This document shows, in pieces, positions 1 through 6,536 of a stretch of 18,339 nucleotides of DNA. How positions within the stretch are numbered: the stretch's first letter is position 1; the number at the start of each line of letters is the position of its first letter. Source of the stretch: Kordiimonadaceae bacterium UBA4441 (GTDB lineage Bacteria > Pseudomonadota > Alphaproteobacteria > Sphingomonadales > Emcibacteraceae); contig DGPL01000015.1 in NCBI GenBank assembly GCA_002390425.1, positions 1 through 18,339 on the forward strand. The letters run 5' to 3'. Under the pieces are notes generated by a model that was not told where the DNA came from, made no database searches, and saw only the letters and a program-made list of their open reading frames with translations. A program made the position numbers and the translations under genes.

Positions 1-306
1 AGAAAAGGTAATATTTTTAATACCCACACCTTCTATCTCTGCCAATAAAGCTGCTAGTTTCTTTTCTCCCTCTCGACGACTACTATAAAGGTGACTATGT
101 TCTAGAGCTTCCATAATAGCCTCACGCGCTGTTTTGGAAACGCCATATGGGTTTTCGTTTGAACTTAGCCTTAATGGAGTATCTTTGGATGGTATGAAGC
201 CAGGAACGGTCATATCTTGAGCGTTTGCTCGACTACCCGCAATCATCGCAATTGCAACTGCTGAGCTTCCCTTTAACCAGTCTCTTCTTGAAATATCTCT
301 ATTCAT
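1..306 (-). CDS. Tat-exported HisC-like PLP aminotransferase (partial, N-terminal part only)
   Basis: The first 102 codons are visible; the rest lies beyond the left edge. The protein starts MNRDISRRDWLKGSS, a twin-arginine signal (SRRxWLK) followed by a hydrophobic run and an Ala-x-Ala-type cleavage site (SRANAQ, about residues 24-29). After it comes RLSSNENPYGVS (about residues 44-55), the N-terminal signature of class I/II aminotransferases related to histidinol-phosphate aminotransferase, then a helix like the one that follows in HisC. The expected role is PLP-dependent amino transfer on an amino acid or amino-alcohol substrate. The Tat signal places the folded enzyme in the periplasm, so it is probably not the biosynthetic HisC. 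The PLP lysine is out of view. A GGGA element 9 nt upstream supports the ATG at 306. Family call is good; substrate unknown. Confidence 0.8.
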   Translation of the reverse strand, partial: MNRDISRRDWLKGSSAVAIAMIAGSRANAQDMTVPGFIPSKDTPLRLSSNENPYGVSKTAREAIMEALEHSHLYSSRREGEKKLAALLAEIEGVGIKNITFS

Positions 307-390
307 TATTAAATTCCCATTTCATGTGTTTAAAAATATCTATTTAAAACCTTAAACCATTTTAGGGGTTAACACAAAAACAAATATCGT

Positions 391-422
391 GAGTGTCTGC
401 TTTGGGTCGAAAGCAGACGTTC
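391..422 (-). terminator. Strong hairpin between yigZ and the aminotransferase gene; likely terminator or dispersed palindrome
   Basis: Positions 391-403 pair with 410-422 (13 bp including two G-T wobbles; the inner 9 bp are perfect) around the loop GGGTCG. It lies 9 nt past the yigZ stop. On the minus strand it is followed by a T-rich but interrupted run (ATATTTGTTTTTGTG), so it could end transcription of the histidine kinase-yigZ unit. The T run is imperfect, so a dispersed intergenic palindrome that doubles as a terminator is also possible. Confidence 0.5.
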
Positions 423-431
423 AAAAACTTT

Positions 432-1058
432 CTATACTTCTAACATTTCAAAAATTACACGACCGCTTGTTTTATCTGTTATTTCGGCAATAGCGAGTGG
501 CGCTTCACGTTCATCCATTTTAAGCACCCATTCAATTGCTGCACCATATTCTTTTTCAAGCGTTAGAACATTATAGCTTTCAAGTAATTTTTCAATTAAT
601 CCTTGGTGGCTATATTCAGAAGTTCCCGTCACCATCACCTCTGGGATTTTCTCACCTGTTTTAAGCTCTTCTAGGCCATGGTTTAAAGTGCCACCATATG
701 CACGCACTAAACCGCCCGTACCGAGCTTAATACCCCCAAAATAACGTGTCACCACGGCAGTGATTTCACCAATACCAGATCCCACCAAAACATTAAGCAT
801 TGGTTTTCCCACCGTTCCATTTGGTTCCCCATCATCAGAAAACCCAAGCACTTGACTATCCGTAGGCGCACCCGCGACATAGGCCCAACAATTATGACCA
901 GCGTCCGAATATTTTTCTTTAATCTCAGAAATAAATGCGCGCGCGCATTCAACATCAGGCGTATGCTTTACATGCGCAATGAAACGACTTCTTTTTATCA
1001 CTTCTTGATAAAAAACTTGCGTTTTCGGAATTTGATATGATGTTTTCGTCATGTGCAT
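432..1058 (-). CDS. yigZ: YigZ/IMPACT family protein
   Basis: 208 residues, about the usual length of bacterial YigZ. The IMPACT N-terminal domain covers about residues 20-125 and shows the family signatures HNCWAY (55-60), GFSDDGEPNGTVGKP (72-86) and VVTRYFGGIKLGTGGL (102-117). The C-terminal ferredoxin-like domain is more divergent. The biochemical role in bacteria is not settled; eukaryotic IMPACT regulates GCN2, and the bacterial proteins are mostly listed as uncharacterised. The start is ambiguous between the ATG at 1058 and the one two codons later at 1052; a GAGG lies somewhat far upstream (15 nt from the first). It sits 24 nt after the stop of the upstream histidine kinase on the same strand, so co-transcription is likely. 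A palindrome AATGCGCGCGCGCATT lies inside the gene at 934-949. Confidence 0.9.
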   Translation of the reverse strand: MHMTKTSYQIPKTQVFYQEVIKRSRFIAHVKHTPDVECARAFISEIKEKYSDAGHNCWAYVAGAPTDSQVLGFSDDGEPNGTVGKPMLNVLVGSGIGEITAVVTRYFGGIKLGTGGLVRAYGGTLNHGLEELKTGEKIPEVMVTGTSEYSHQGLIEKLLESYNVLTLEKEYGAAIEWVLKMDEREAPLAIAEITDKTSGRVIFEMLEV

Positions 1059-1082
1059 TCATTAGCACACAAACCTCAGTAT

Positions 1083-2942
1083 TTAAACCGCTTTGACATC
1101 TTTAAACTTAAACGGAAGCTCAATACAAGTATCCTTAGGTGTAATCACACGTGCATAAGGAATTTTGACGCTGACAGTCGTAAATCTACCAATCTCACTT
1201 TCGATTTTAATTTCGCCGTCATGCATTTCCACGAAAGCCTTAACCAACGAAAGACCAAGCCCCGTACCGACTTCTGTCTTATTATAGCTGGTTTCAATTT
1301 GGTGGAATGGCTCAAGAACATCATCGATCTTATCGCGTGCAATACCAATACTGTTATCAGTAACACTCACAATAATATCACCAAGTGGGGATACAGTAAT
1401 ATCGATTTTAATTTGCCCAAGTGCCAACGAGAATTTCACCGCATTAGAAAGTAAGTTCGTCATAATTTGCTGCATCATACGCTCATCCGCCATAATGAAT
1501 GGTAAATCATCGCGTGCATTCAATGAAATTGCGATATCTTTTTCTTTGGCTTGATTAGTGAGAAGCCTAATTGAAGTTTCACAAATTTCAATAAGATCAA
1601 CATCATCCTCATAAAAACGCATTTTACCCGCTTCAACTTTAGAAAGGCCAAGTATATCATTGATAATACTTAATAAATGACGGCCACTATCACGGATATC
1701 AACGGCATATTCATGAGTTTTATCTCGGCTAAATTTATCTAGTTTTTCATTGGCTAAAATTTCCGAAAACCCGATAATCGCATTTAAAGGTGTTCTTAAT
1801 TCATGGGACATATTCGCAAGAAAATCTGATTTTGCGGAATTAGCAACTTCGGCCTGTTCAATCGCCTTTTCAAGTTCTTCTTTAATACGGGTGCGTTCCT
1901 TGTTGTATTCAATCACACGTCTTAGCTCAAATTCTAATGCGGCAAACTCGTCGTTTTTATAAGATATTATTTCATCTACCTTTTTACCTTCGACGATATT
2001 CTTCATTGCTTGCGAGAAATATTCTATTCTCTTGAATAAATTCGTTTCTAGAAATGAAGCACCAATAATCCAGACGACAATAATACAGATGACAGCAATA
2101 ACAATGGTAAGATACTTCAAATCATCTGATTTTGCCAAAATACCGTCATCGCTTGCATATGCAAGAATGCGAACAAAATAGTCCTTATCATAAGGCAGAT
2201 TAATTGCGAGAGCTTCTATATTCGAAATATCTAAGGTTGTGATTTCTTCTCCGGGCGAGGAAGTGATCAGTTTTTCATTAAAAAAGAGCTCATCATTTTG
2301 ACCGCGCACTTCAATATCAGACTGCAGTAATGCTGATGAGCCCAATAACACATCCCAAACCGTAGAGACGACTACAAGCGTGTTTTGATAATTTGTGTCT
2401 TCAAGAGGGTAAGCCATTATGAATTTTGGCTCAATCGCCAAGTCAGCTTTATATGTTCCCCTCGGGAGATACTTTTCACCATTAGACAAGGCACTTTGGT
2501 CTTCTAAAACAGACTTTATGACCCCAGGTGCAAAATTTAAATTTCCATATGACGCTTTCATATTATTCTTAGCATCAAATACAGCTAATCCAACAACAGT
2601 AATTGTATTTTTTACAATAAAGGTTTCTTCCATAAGATTTTCAAGATATGCGCTTAGTTGAGAAACATTGCCAGAATTAACAACTGACGTAAATTCTTCA
2701 TCATGCGCAATTAAGTCAGAGATTAAAACACTATTGTCAACCTGCACATTTGTTGTTGAATTAATGATCATTGAACGAAGAATTTCTTCCTTATTCTTAC
2801 GATCATTCTCAATAACAAAATCAGAATAATTTTCTATGCTAAATATATGCACCATTAACGGTACAATCGCTATGAATAGCATCACGCTAATCAATAACGT
2901 TTTTAAGTTAAACCCCCATTTATTTAGATCAACTTTTAAAAT
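1083..2942 (-). CDS. Membrane-bound hybrid-free sensor histidine kinase, orphan, probable ATT start
   Basis: Numbered from the proposed ATT start (619 residues). There is a short cytoplasmic leader, a first membrane segment at about 15-34, a long extracytoplasmic sensor region at 36-275 with no motif I can name, and a second membrane segment at about 277-297. A HAMP-like linker and coiled coil follow at about 298-370, then a HisKA dimerisation domain with the phospho-accepting His380 in SHELRTPLNAIIGF, and an HATPase domain with the N-box SNAVKF (Asn500) and G2-box GTGLGLSL (559-566). The G1 box reads DNSIGI, with Ser531 where DxGxG has glycine. No response regulator lies nearby, so the partner is unknown. 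A TTG at 2894 is a possible start, but it has no Shine-Dalgarno and would begin inside the first membrane segment. An ATT at 2940-2942 lies 8 nt after GGAGG and restores the leader. yigZ follows 24 nt downstream. Confidence 0.88.
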   Translation of the reverse strand: MLKVDLNKWGFNLKTLLISVMLFIAIVPLMVHIFSIENYSDFVIENDRKNKEEILRSMIINSTTNVQVDNSVLISDLIAHDEEFTSVVNSGNVSQLSAYLENLMEETFIVKNTITVVGLAVFDAKNNMKASYGNLNFAPGVIKSVLEDQSALSNGEKYLPRGTYKADLAIEPKFIMAYPLEDTNYQNTLVVVSTVWDVLLGSSALLQSDIEVRGQNDELFFNEKLITSSPGEEITTLDISNIEALAINLPYDKDYFVRILAYASDDGILAKSDDLKYLTIVIAVICIIVVWIIGASFLETNLFKRIEYFSQAMKNIVEGKKVDEIISYKNDEFAALEFELRRVIEYNKERTRIKEELEKAIEQAEVANSAKSDFLANMSHELRTPLNAIIGFSEILANEKLDKFSRDKTHEYAVDIRDSGRHLLSIINDILGLSKVEAGKMRFYEDDVDLIEICETSIRLLTNQAKEKDIAISLNARDDLPFIMADERMMQQIMTNLLSNAVKFSLALGQIKIDITVSPLGDIIVSVTDNSIGIARDKIDDVLEPFHQIETSYNKTEVGTGLGLSLVKAFVEMHDGEIKIESEIGRFTTVSVKIPYARVITPKDTCIELPFKFKDVKAV

Positions 2943-2955
2943 ACTCTCAACCTCC
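2940..2955 (-). promoter_or_regulatory. GGAGG ribosome binding site with ATT start codon for the histidine kinase
   Basis: On the minus strand GGAGG (2951-2955) is followed by 8 nt and then ATT (2940-2942), in frame with the kinase. The frame is open upstream to a TAA near 2980, and no ATG or GTG lies between that TAA and the membrane segment. The translated leader (LKVDLNKWGFNLKT) is a plausible basic, amphipathic cytoplasmic N-terminus before the hydrophobic stretch. This decides the start in favour of ATT over the TTG at 2894. Confidence 0.5.
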
Positions 2956-3092
2956 GCAATCGAATAATGAATATATTCAAAATCTGATTAACTCGTTACT
3001 TGCCCATAATGGGTAAGAAAGTATCTTAAAATATCTAATAAAGGATTAATTAACCTGTAAAAAATCAATTATTGAATGGAAATTATGATTGC

Positions 3093-3722
3093 TTAGCTAA
3101 TAATGCTAAAATTTTGGCCCGAACGAGAGGTTCCTTGGTTAAGTTCAATCCCGCCTTGATAAGCTTTTTGTACTGATATTGTTGGAGTTTCACCAAAATC
3201 ATTTATATCAAACGATTTATTTTCACTATCGCCGTTTTCCTCTTCTTTTCTCTGACTTAATAGCTCTGCTCTTGCTTGGTTTCGTGTTGTAACCGCAGTA
3301 GCAGCAACTTTTCTGTCTTGTGAAGATGGCTCAGCTGGCGCTAGTGCGGCGGCAATAACAACATCCATTTTTGCAATGGTCGCTTCAGGATCCCCGTCTA
3401 TGGGCAAAGCATCTATTTGTACTTCACCACTTGACGCATATCTTTGATTATCAGGGCCAACAGTATAACTATAAGTAGGGTTGCTCGCAGATTGACCACC
3501 AGCATTCTTATGCGCCATTTCATGCGCGCGAACTTCTTTATCAATTTTCTTTAATTCATCGACTTGCTTTTGCTCGCCTTCAGTAAGCTCGCCAATTTTA
3601 TTACTTTTCTTTGGAGTTTCTGCGATATTATCAAGCGACACTTTTCCTTTTTCGACTTGAGCATTCGTTCTCACTGTCGAATTCGGAATTGAAATTAACG
3701 GTCCTGATATCATTTCAATCAT
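3093..3722 (-). CDS. SprA-related putative zinc metalloprotease
   Basis: 209 residues. The centre matches the SprA-related family: EVRAHEMAHKNAGG (about 63-76) contains an HExxH-type zinc site (His67, Glu68, His71). It is followed by YSYTVGPDNQRYASSGEVQID (about 84-104) and by GDPEATIAKMD and ALAPAEPSSQDRKVAA, all typical of that family. The N-terminal 60 residues and the Gly/Asn/Ser-rich C-terminus look disordered. No signal peptide is evident. The role is unknown; the name is historical and implies no tested protease activity. The start ATG at 3722 has no clear Shine-Dalgarno; a second ATG lies at 3713. The gene is 67 nt downstream of the metal-sensor gene on the same strand. A TTAA-N7-TTAA motif lies in that gap. 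Confidence 0.8.
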   Translation of the reverse strand: MIEMISGPLISIPNSTVRTNAQVEKGKVSLDNIAETPKKSNKIGELTEGEQKQVDELKKIDKEVRAHEMAHKNAGGQSASNPTYSYTVGPDNQRYASSGEVQIDALPIDGDPEATIAKMDVVIAAALAPAEPSSQDRKVAATAVTTRNQARAELLSQRKEEENGDSENKSFDINDFGETPTISVQKAYQGGIELNQGTSRSGQNFSIIS

Positions 3723-3745
3723 GATTGAATATTAAACTATTTTCA

Positions 3746-3760
3746 TTAATCATCCATTAA
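3746..3760. promoter_or_regulatory. CtrA-type TTAA-N7-TTAA motif upstream of the SprA-like gene
   Basis: TTAA (3746-3749), seven bases, TTAA (3757-3760): an exact match to the spaced half-sites bound by the alphaproteobacterial cell-cycle regulator CtrA. It lies 24-38 nt upstream of the ATG at 3722. In AT-rich DNA about one such match is expected by chance in a window this size, so only its position in a gene-start gap supports it. Confidence 0.2.
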
Positions 3761-3789
3761 AAAATAGCTTATATTTTATCAATTAATGA

Positions 3790-4335
3790 TCAAAAACCCC
3801 TTTGACCCCCTGAGTTTTCTGATCCCTCACTCATACGTCTACGGTCAACATCTCTTCTTCGATCATCGCCTCTTCTTCTATACGAACGCTCAGGTGGGTT
3901 TTTATAGCGCTCAAGAATAGCCGTACGCTCTTCAAGAGGTAGTTTTTCAAGAACCTGTATCATCACATTTTGACTTTCTACGACCATTGAATGATATTTG
4001 TTACGATATTCTTCCATGGCAAGGCGGAATTTTTCAGGATCAAACTGTTCCTCTGCAATAATATCCATAATAGCACCACGTTGAGCCATAATTTCACGGT
4101 AAATCGGAATAAGATCTGAACGTTTGCTTTTCATTGTAACATAAAATTCACGCTTACCGCTGCGCGGAAAAGGTTCCACAATTTTTGAAATAGAATTATC
4201 AAATGAAAGACGCGTCATCCGGATTTCTTTGGCTTTATGCCCTGCGTAAAGAAAACCAATCGCAAAAAAGTTAAGCGCAAGTGATAAAAGCATCACGACA
4301 CTTATCCAATTCATTTTAAACGATAAATTTCTCAT
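3790..4335 (-). CDS. Periplasmic heavy-metal sensor family (Metal_resist/CnrX-like) membrane-anchored protein
   Basis: 181 residues. There is one N-terminal membrane anchor (about residues 10-31), then a predicted periplasmic helical hairpin (about 60-145) with the spacing of the Metal_resist family (CnrX, Spy and ZraP relatives): KRSDLIPIYREIMAQR, then FDPEKFRLAMEEYR, then LEKLPLEERTAILERY. The tail (149-168) is very arginine-rich, with ten Arg in 19 residues. Family members sense metal or envelope stress and act with an anti-sigma factor. Potential ligands His33 and His115 exist, but I cannot match the full CnrX ligand set, so metal binding is unproven. The ATG overlaps the stop of the upstream gene (ATGA) with GAGGAA 8 nt upstream, so translation is probably coupled. 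The sigma and anti-sigma genes precede it. Confidence 0.75.
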   Translation of the reverse strand: MRNLSFKMNWISVVMLLSLALNFFAIGFLYAGHKAKEIRMTRLSFDNSISKIVEPFPRSGKREFYVTMKSKRSDLIPIYREIMAQRGAIMDIIAEEQFDPEKFRLAMEEYRNKYHSMVVESQNVMIQVLEKLPLEERTAILERYKNPPERSYRRRGDDRRRDVDRRRMSEGSENSGGQRGF

Positions 4336-4703
4336 TGTACGTCTTCCTCAACAAAAATAAATTCTTCAACATCTAAAAGCGTATCTACATTTTCTTCTAA
4401 ATTAATACCGTCTTCCGCAACTTCATAAGTAAGAAAATCCATTTCTGCAATTTCATCTTCGGCCAGCGCACTGGATCCTGCACTACCCATATAAAGTCCA
4501 AGAACACATGCTGCCGTAAGTCCGGACAGTCGAGGAACAAGAAATAAAAACCAATCACTTAGTTTCGTTGGTAAATGAAATCCTTGATCCTGCTCAACGG
4601 TGCGCGGAATTGCCATAATACTATCCACCAAAGCCCGACTTGGTTCTGGGCTATAAGTTTTGGCGTATTCATCCAAATAATCGTTTAATTTATTTTCATT
4701 CAT
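4332..4703 (-). CDS. Small single-pass membrane protein, probable anti-sigma factor
   Basis: 123 residues with no close family that I recognise. Residues 1-50 are hydrophilic and would be cytoplasmic. One membrane segment lies at about 52-78 (WFLFLVP through GSAGSSALA). The tail (82-123) has 17 Asp/Glu and no Lys, Arg or His, and should be periplasmic. The arrangement ECF sigma gene, small one-pass protein, periplasmic metal-sensor protein matches the roles of CnrH, CnrY and CnrX, so the likely function is to hold the sigma factor at the membrane. A strong AAGGAG lies 8 nt before the ATG at 4703. It starts 18 nt after the sigma gene stop and overlaps the next gene by 4 nt. The role comes from context and topology, not from a domain match. 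Confidence 0.6.
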   Translation of the reverse strand: MNENKLNDYLDEYAKTYSPEPSRALVDSIMAIPRTVEQDQGFHLPTKLSDWFLFLVPRLSGLTAACVLGLYMGSAGSSALAEDEIAEMDFLTYEVAEDGINLEENVDTLLDVEEFIFVEEDVQ

Positions 4704-4721
4704 TTTCTGTTCTCCTTAGGC

Positions 4722-5297
4722 TCAACCAATCTCTTTTAAAAGCTGGTCTCTTTCAGCGCCTAAAATTTCTGCTAATTTGCGTCTTCCTCTTACTAAATAA
4801 GATTCTAACGCATTTAAGCTCACTTCCATTACTTCTGCCGCTTCTTTATTTGAAAGACCTTGAAAATAACACAGCATAATGGCTGTACTTTGCCTTTGTG
4901 GCAATAATTCAAGTACCTTTTTAATCTGCGCTGAACGCTGATCTACGGCTATTATATTTTCGGCTCCCGTATCAGATGACGGGATATTTTCTAATATTTC
5001 CACATTTTCTTGCGGTTTTCTTTTTCGGCAAACGTCATAACATAAATTTGTTACTACCCTATAAAACCAAGTGGTAAATTTGGTTTTTCTTGCAGGATCC
5101 CATTTGGCGGCATGCTTCCATACTCTTATAAAGGCTTCCTGCATCACTTCTTCACCTTCCGCAGAATTACCAAGAAGTTTTGTCGCGTATCCAAGGTTGA
5201 GCGATAGGTGACGATCAACAAGCATTCCATATGCTGTCTGATCACCTTCACCGATACGTAGCATCAAATCTTCGTCGGTTATCGCATCTGTACCCAT
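4722..5297 (-). CDS. ECF-type RNA polymerase sigma factor
   Basis: 191 residues, normal for an ECF sigma factor. Region 2 covers about residues 24-93, with EEVMQEAFIRVWKHAAKWDP (49-68) and KFTTWFYRVVTNLCYD (73-88) as the core-binding and -10 recognition segments. Region 4 covers about 124-177, with LPQRQSTAIMLCYFQGLSNKEA and the helix-turn-helix AAEVMEVSLNALESYLVRGRRKL for the -35 element. No region 3 lies between them. It directs core polymerase to a small regulon, usually including its own operon. It heads the sigma/anti-sigma/sensor trio (18 nt, then a 4 nt overlap). The ATG at 5297 has only a weak GGTGG site. Its stimulus is inferred from the sensor gene: metal or envelope stress. Confidence 0.93.
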   Translation of the reverse strand: MGTDAITDEDLMLRIGEGDQTAYGMLVDRHLSLNLGYATKLLGNSAEGEEVMQEAFIRVWKHAAKWDPARKTKFTTWFYRVVTNLCYDVCRKRKPQENVEILENIPSSDTGAENIIAVDQRSAQIKKVLELLPQRQSTAIMLCYFQGLSNKEAAEVMEVSLNALESYLVRGRRKLAEILGAERDQLLKEIG

Positions 5298-5329
5298 ATA
5301 GGCACCACCATTTTGTTAACGTTCAACCT

Positions 5330-5358
5330 ATTATACGCATAATGTTTAAAAACCCTGC
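5330..5358 (-). promoter_or_regulatory. Candidate promoter of the ECF operon
   Basis: On the minus strand a perfect TATAAT (5330-5335) lies 17 nt downstream of GCAGGG (5353-5358), which continues into TTTTT. The -35 hexamer does not resemble the housekeeping TTGACA, so either an ECF-type -35 (autoregulation) or a weak housekeeping promoter is possible. A start site near 5323 would leave a leader of about 26 nt before the ATG at 5297. Confidence 0.35.
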
Positions 5359-5428
5359 ATAAAAAGTTGCCCAATAGACCCCTGCCAGATTTTTTGCTAG
5401 TTTATAAAAATTATGAGGGAAAATTTAA

Positions 5429-6536
5429 TTGCTTGAATTTATTTTTGATACTGTTTTTGATTTCTTATCTGCTTGGGACATGATTGGTCTTTTGTTGATG
5501 GGACGGTTTTCATCATCATTGGTTTGTTATTTATCGGATATGAAGTTTATTGGCGCATAAATCTGAAACAGTGAATGGTGTTATTTCAGCGGTTATACAA
5601 GATGGCAAATATTATTATTCCGTCTTCAAATATAAAACACGCATTGGTGAAACTTATGAAAAAGAAAGCTCATTAGGATCCAATTCAATAATAAGCAGAC
5701 TACCCGGTACAAAGCTTAAGATATTAATTATGCCAGATAATCCAGAAAAAATTAGAAGACCAACATACGTTTGGCTACTGTTTGGAATTACCTTTTTCTT
5801 GCCTGGATTATTTATTATGAATTTGGCCCTTAAGAAATTCGAATTCAATTATATAATCGCTTTATTTATTTTGGCCGCGCTTCTTTTTGGCGGTGAAAAA
5901 GTTCACAAATTTTATAAAAAAGTAACCAAAAGCAAATTTGATAGAGAACTCCTATCAGAATTTTGGAAAGATATAAAAAGCGGCAAAAAACCAACTTCTA
6001 AACCCCTTGAAATAAAGGGAAAAATTCTTCAAAACCATGAAATTATTAAAAAAGCACGAGAGCATTTAAAATATAGCAAAATAATGGCATTGGTTTTTTT
6101 CTTGATGTCCCTTGGCTTAGGTTATTGGGGATATTATAGTGGTCAAGAAATGATGGATATGATGGAAAACGGAATAACCACTAGAGGCACCGTCATCAGC
6201 ATAGATGCGCGCAATAATTCCGAAGACGTTAGATATACATATTAAGCAATCGTGCGGTATACTGACAATAATGGCGACGCACATCAATTTACCGACAAAA
6301 TCGGATCAAGCACACCACTTTATAATAGAAATGATAGTGTTGACGTGCTTTATGATCCACTTTCACCTGAAACAGCAATTATTGACCGCGGTATATTTAA
6401 TTGGGGCATAAGTGCATTTGCAGTACTACTTGCAATTGCTGCATTGTGGGGATCGTTTTTATTTTTTAACGCAAAAAAGCGCTTTGAAAAGCAGCTTTTA
6501 CTTAATCAACTATCCAGGTTCGGCCTTGACGAATGA
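5429..6536 (+). pseudogene. Broken tandem-DUF3592 membrane protein gene (two frameshifts, one in-frame TAA)
   Basis: The coding trace starts at TTG 5429, 8 nt after GAGGGA. It reads LLEFIFDTVFDFLSAWD and continues to ATG-GG at 5502. It then resumes one frame over as TVFIIIGLLFIGYEVYWR (from 5503), and shifts again between about 5551 and 5571 to VNGVISAVIQDGKYYY. From there it is open to a TAA at 6243-6245, and continues in the same frame as AIVRYTDNNGDAHQF to a TGA at 6534-6536. Two 1-nt losses would give 370 codons. It encodes two DUF3592-like repeats, each followed by membrane segments. Aligning them puts repeat 1 YYSVFKY over repeat 2 Y*AIVRY, so the TAA replaces a tyrosine, one base away from TAT or TAC. 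DUF3592 function is unknown. The 3' end overlaps korB by 35 nt on the opposite strand. Sequencing error is less likely because neighbouring essential genes are intact. Confidence 0.8.

Noticed and set aside
934..949. 16 bp perfect palindrome AATGCGCGCGCGCATT with an alternating CG tract
   Set aside because: It lies inside yigZ and encodes Cys-Ala-Arg-Ala with ordinary codons; no regulatory context, so I treat it as coding coincidence.
852..1040. Open frame on the plus strand inside yigZ
   Set aside because: Shadow of the yigZ coding strand with no ribosome binding site and low-complexity translation.
2999..3017. Inverted repeat CTTGCCCA-TAA-TGGGTAAG in the gap before the histidine kinase
   Set aside because: The loop is only three bases, one pair is a wobble and no T run follows; it could be an operator, but nothing ties it to a regulator.
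4335..5297. Alternative genetic code with TAA as sense, suggested by the two interrupted genes
   Set aside because: TAA terminates accB, accC, aat and the histidine kinase at the expected family lengths, so it is a working stop codon here.
5550..6245. Reading 5550-6245 as an intact gene starting at TTG 5550
   Set aside because: No Shine-Dalgarno precedes 5550, and matching coding sequence continues both upstream in the other two frames and downstream past the TAA, so it is the central part of one broken gene.
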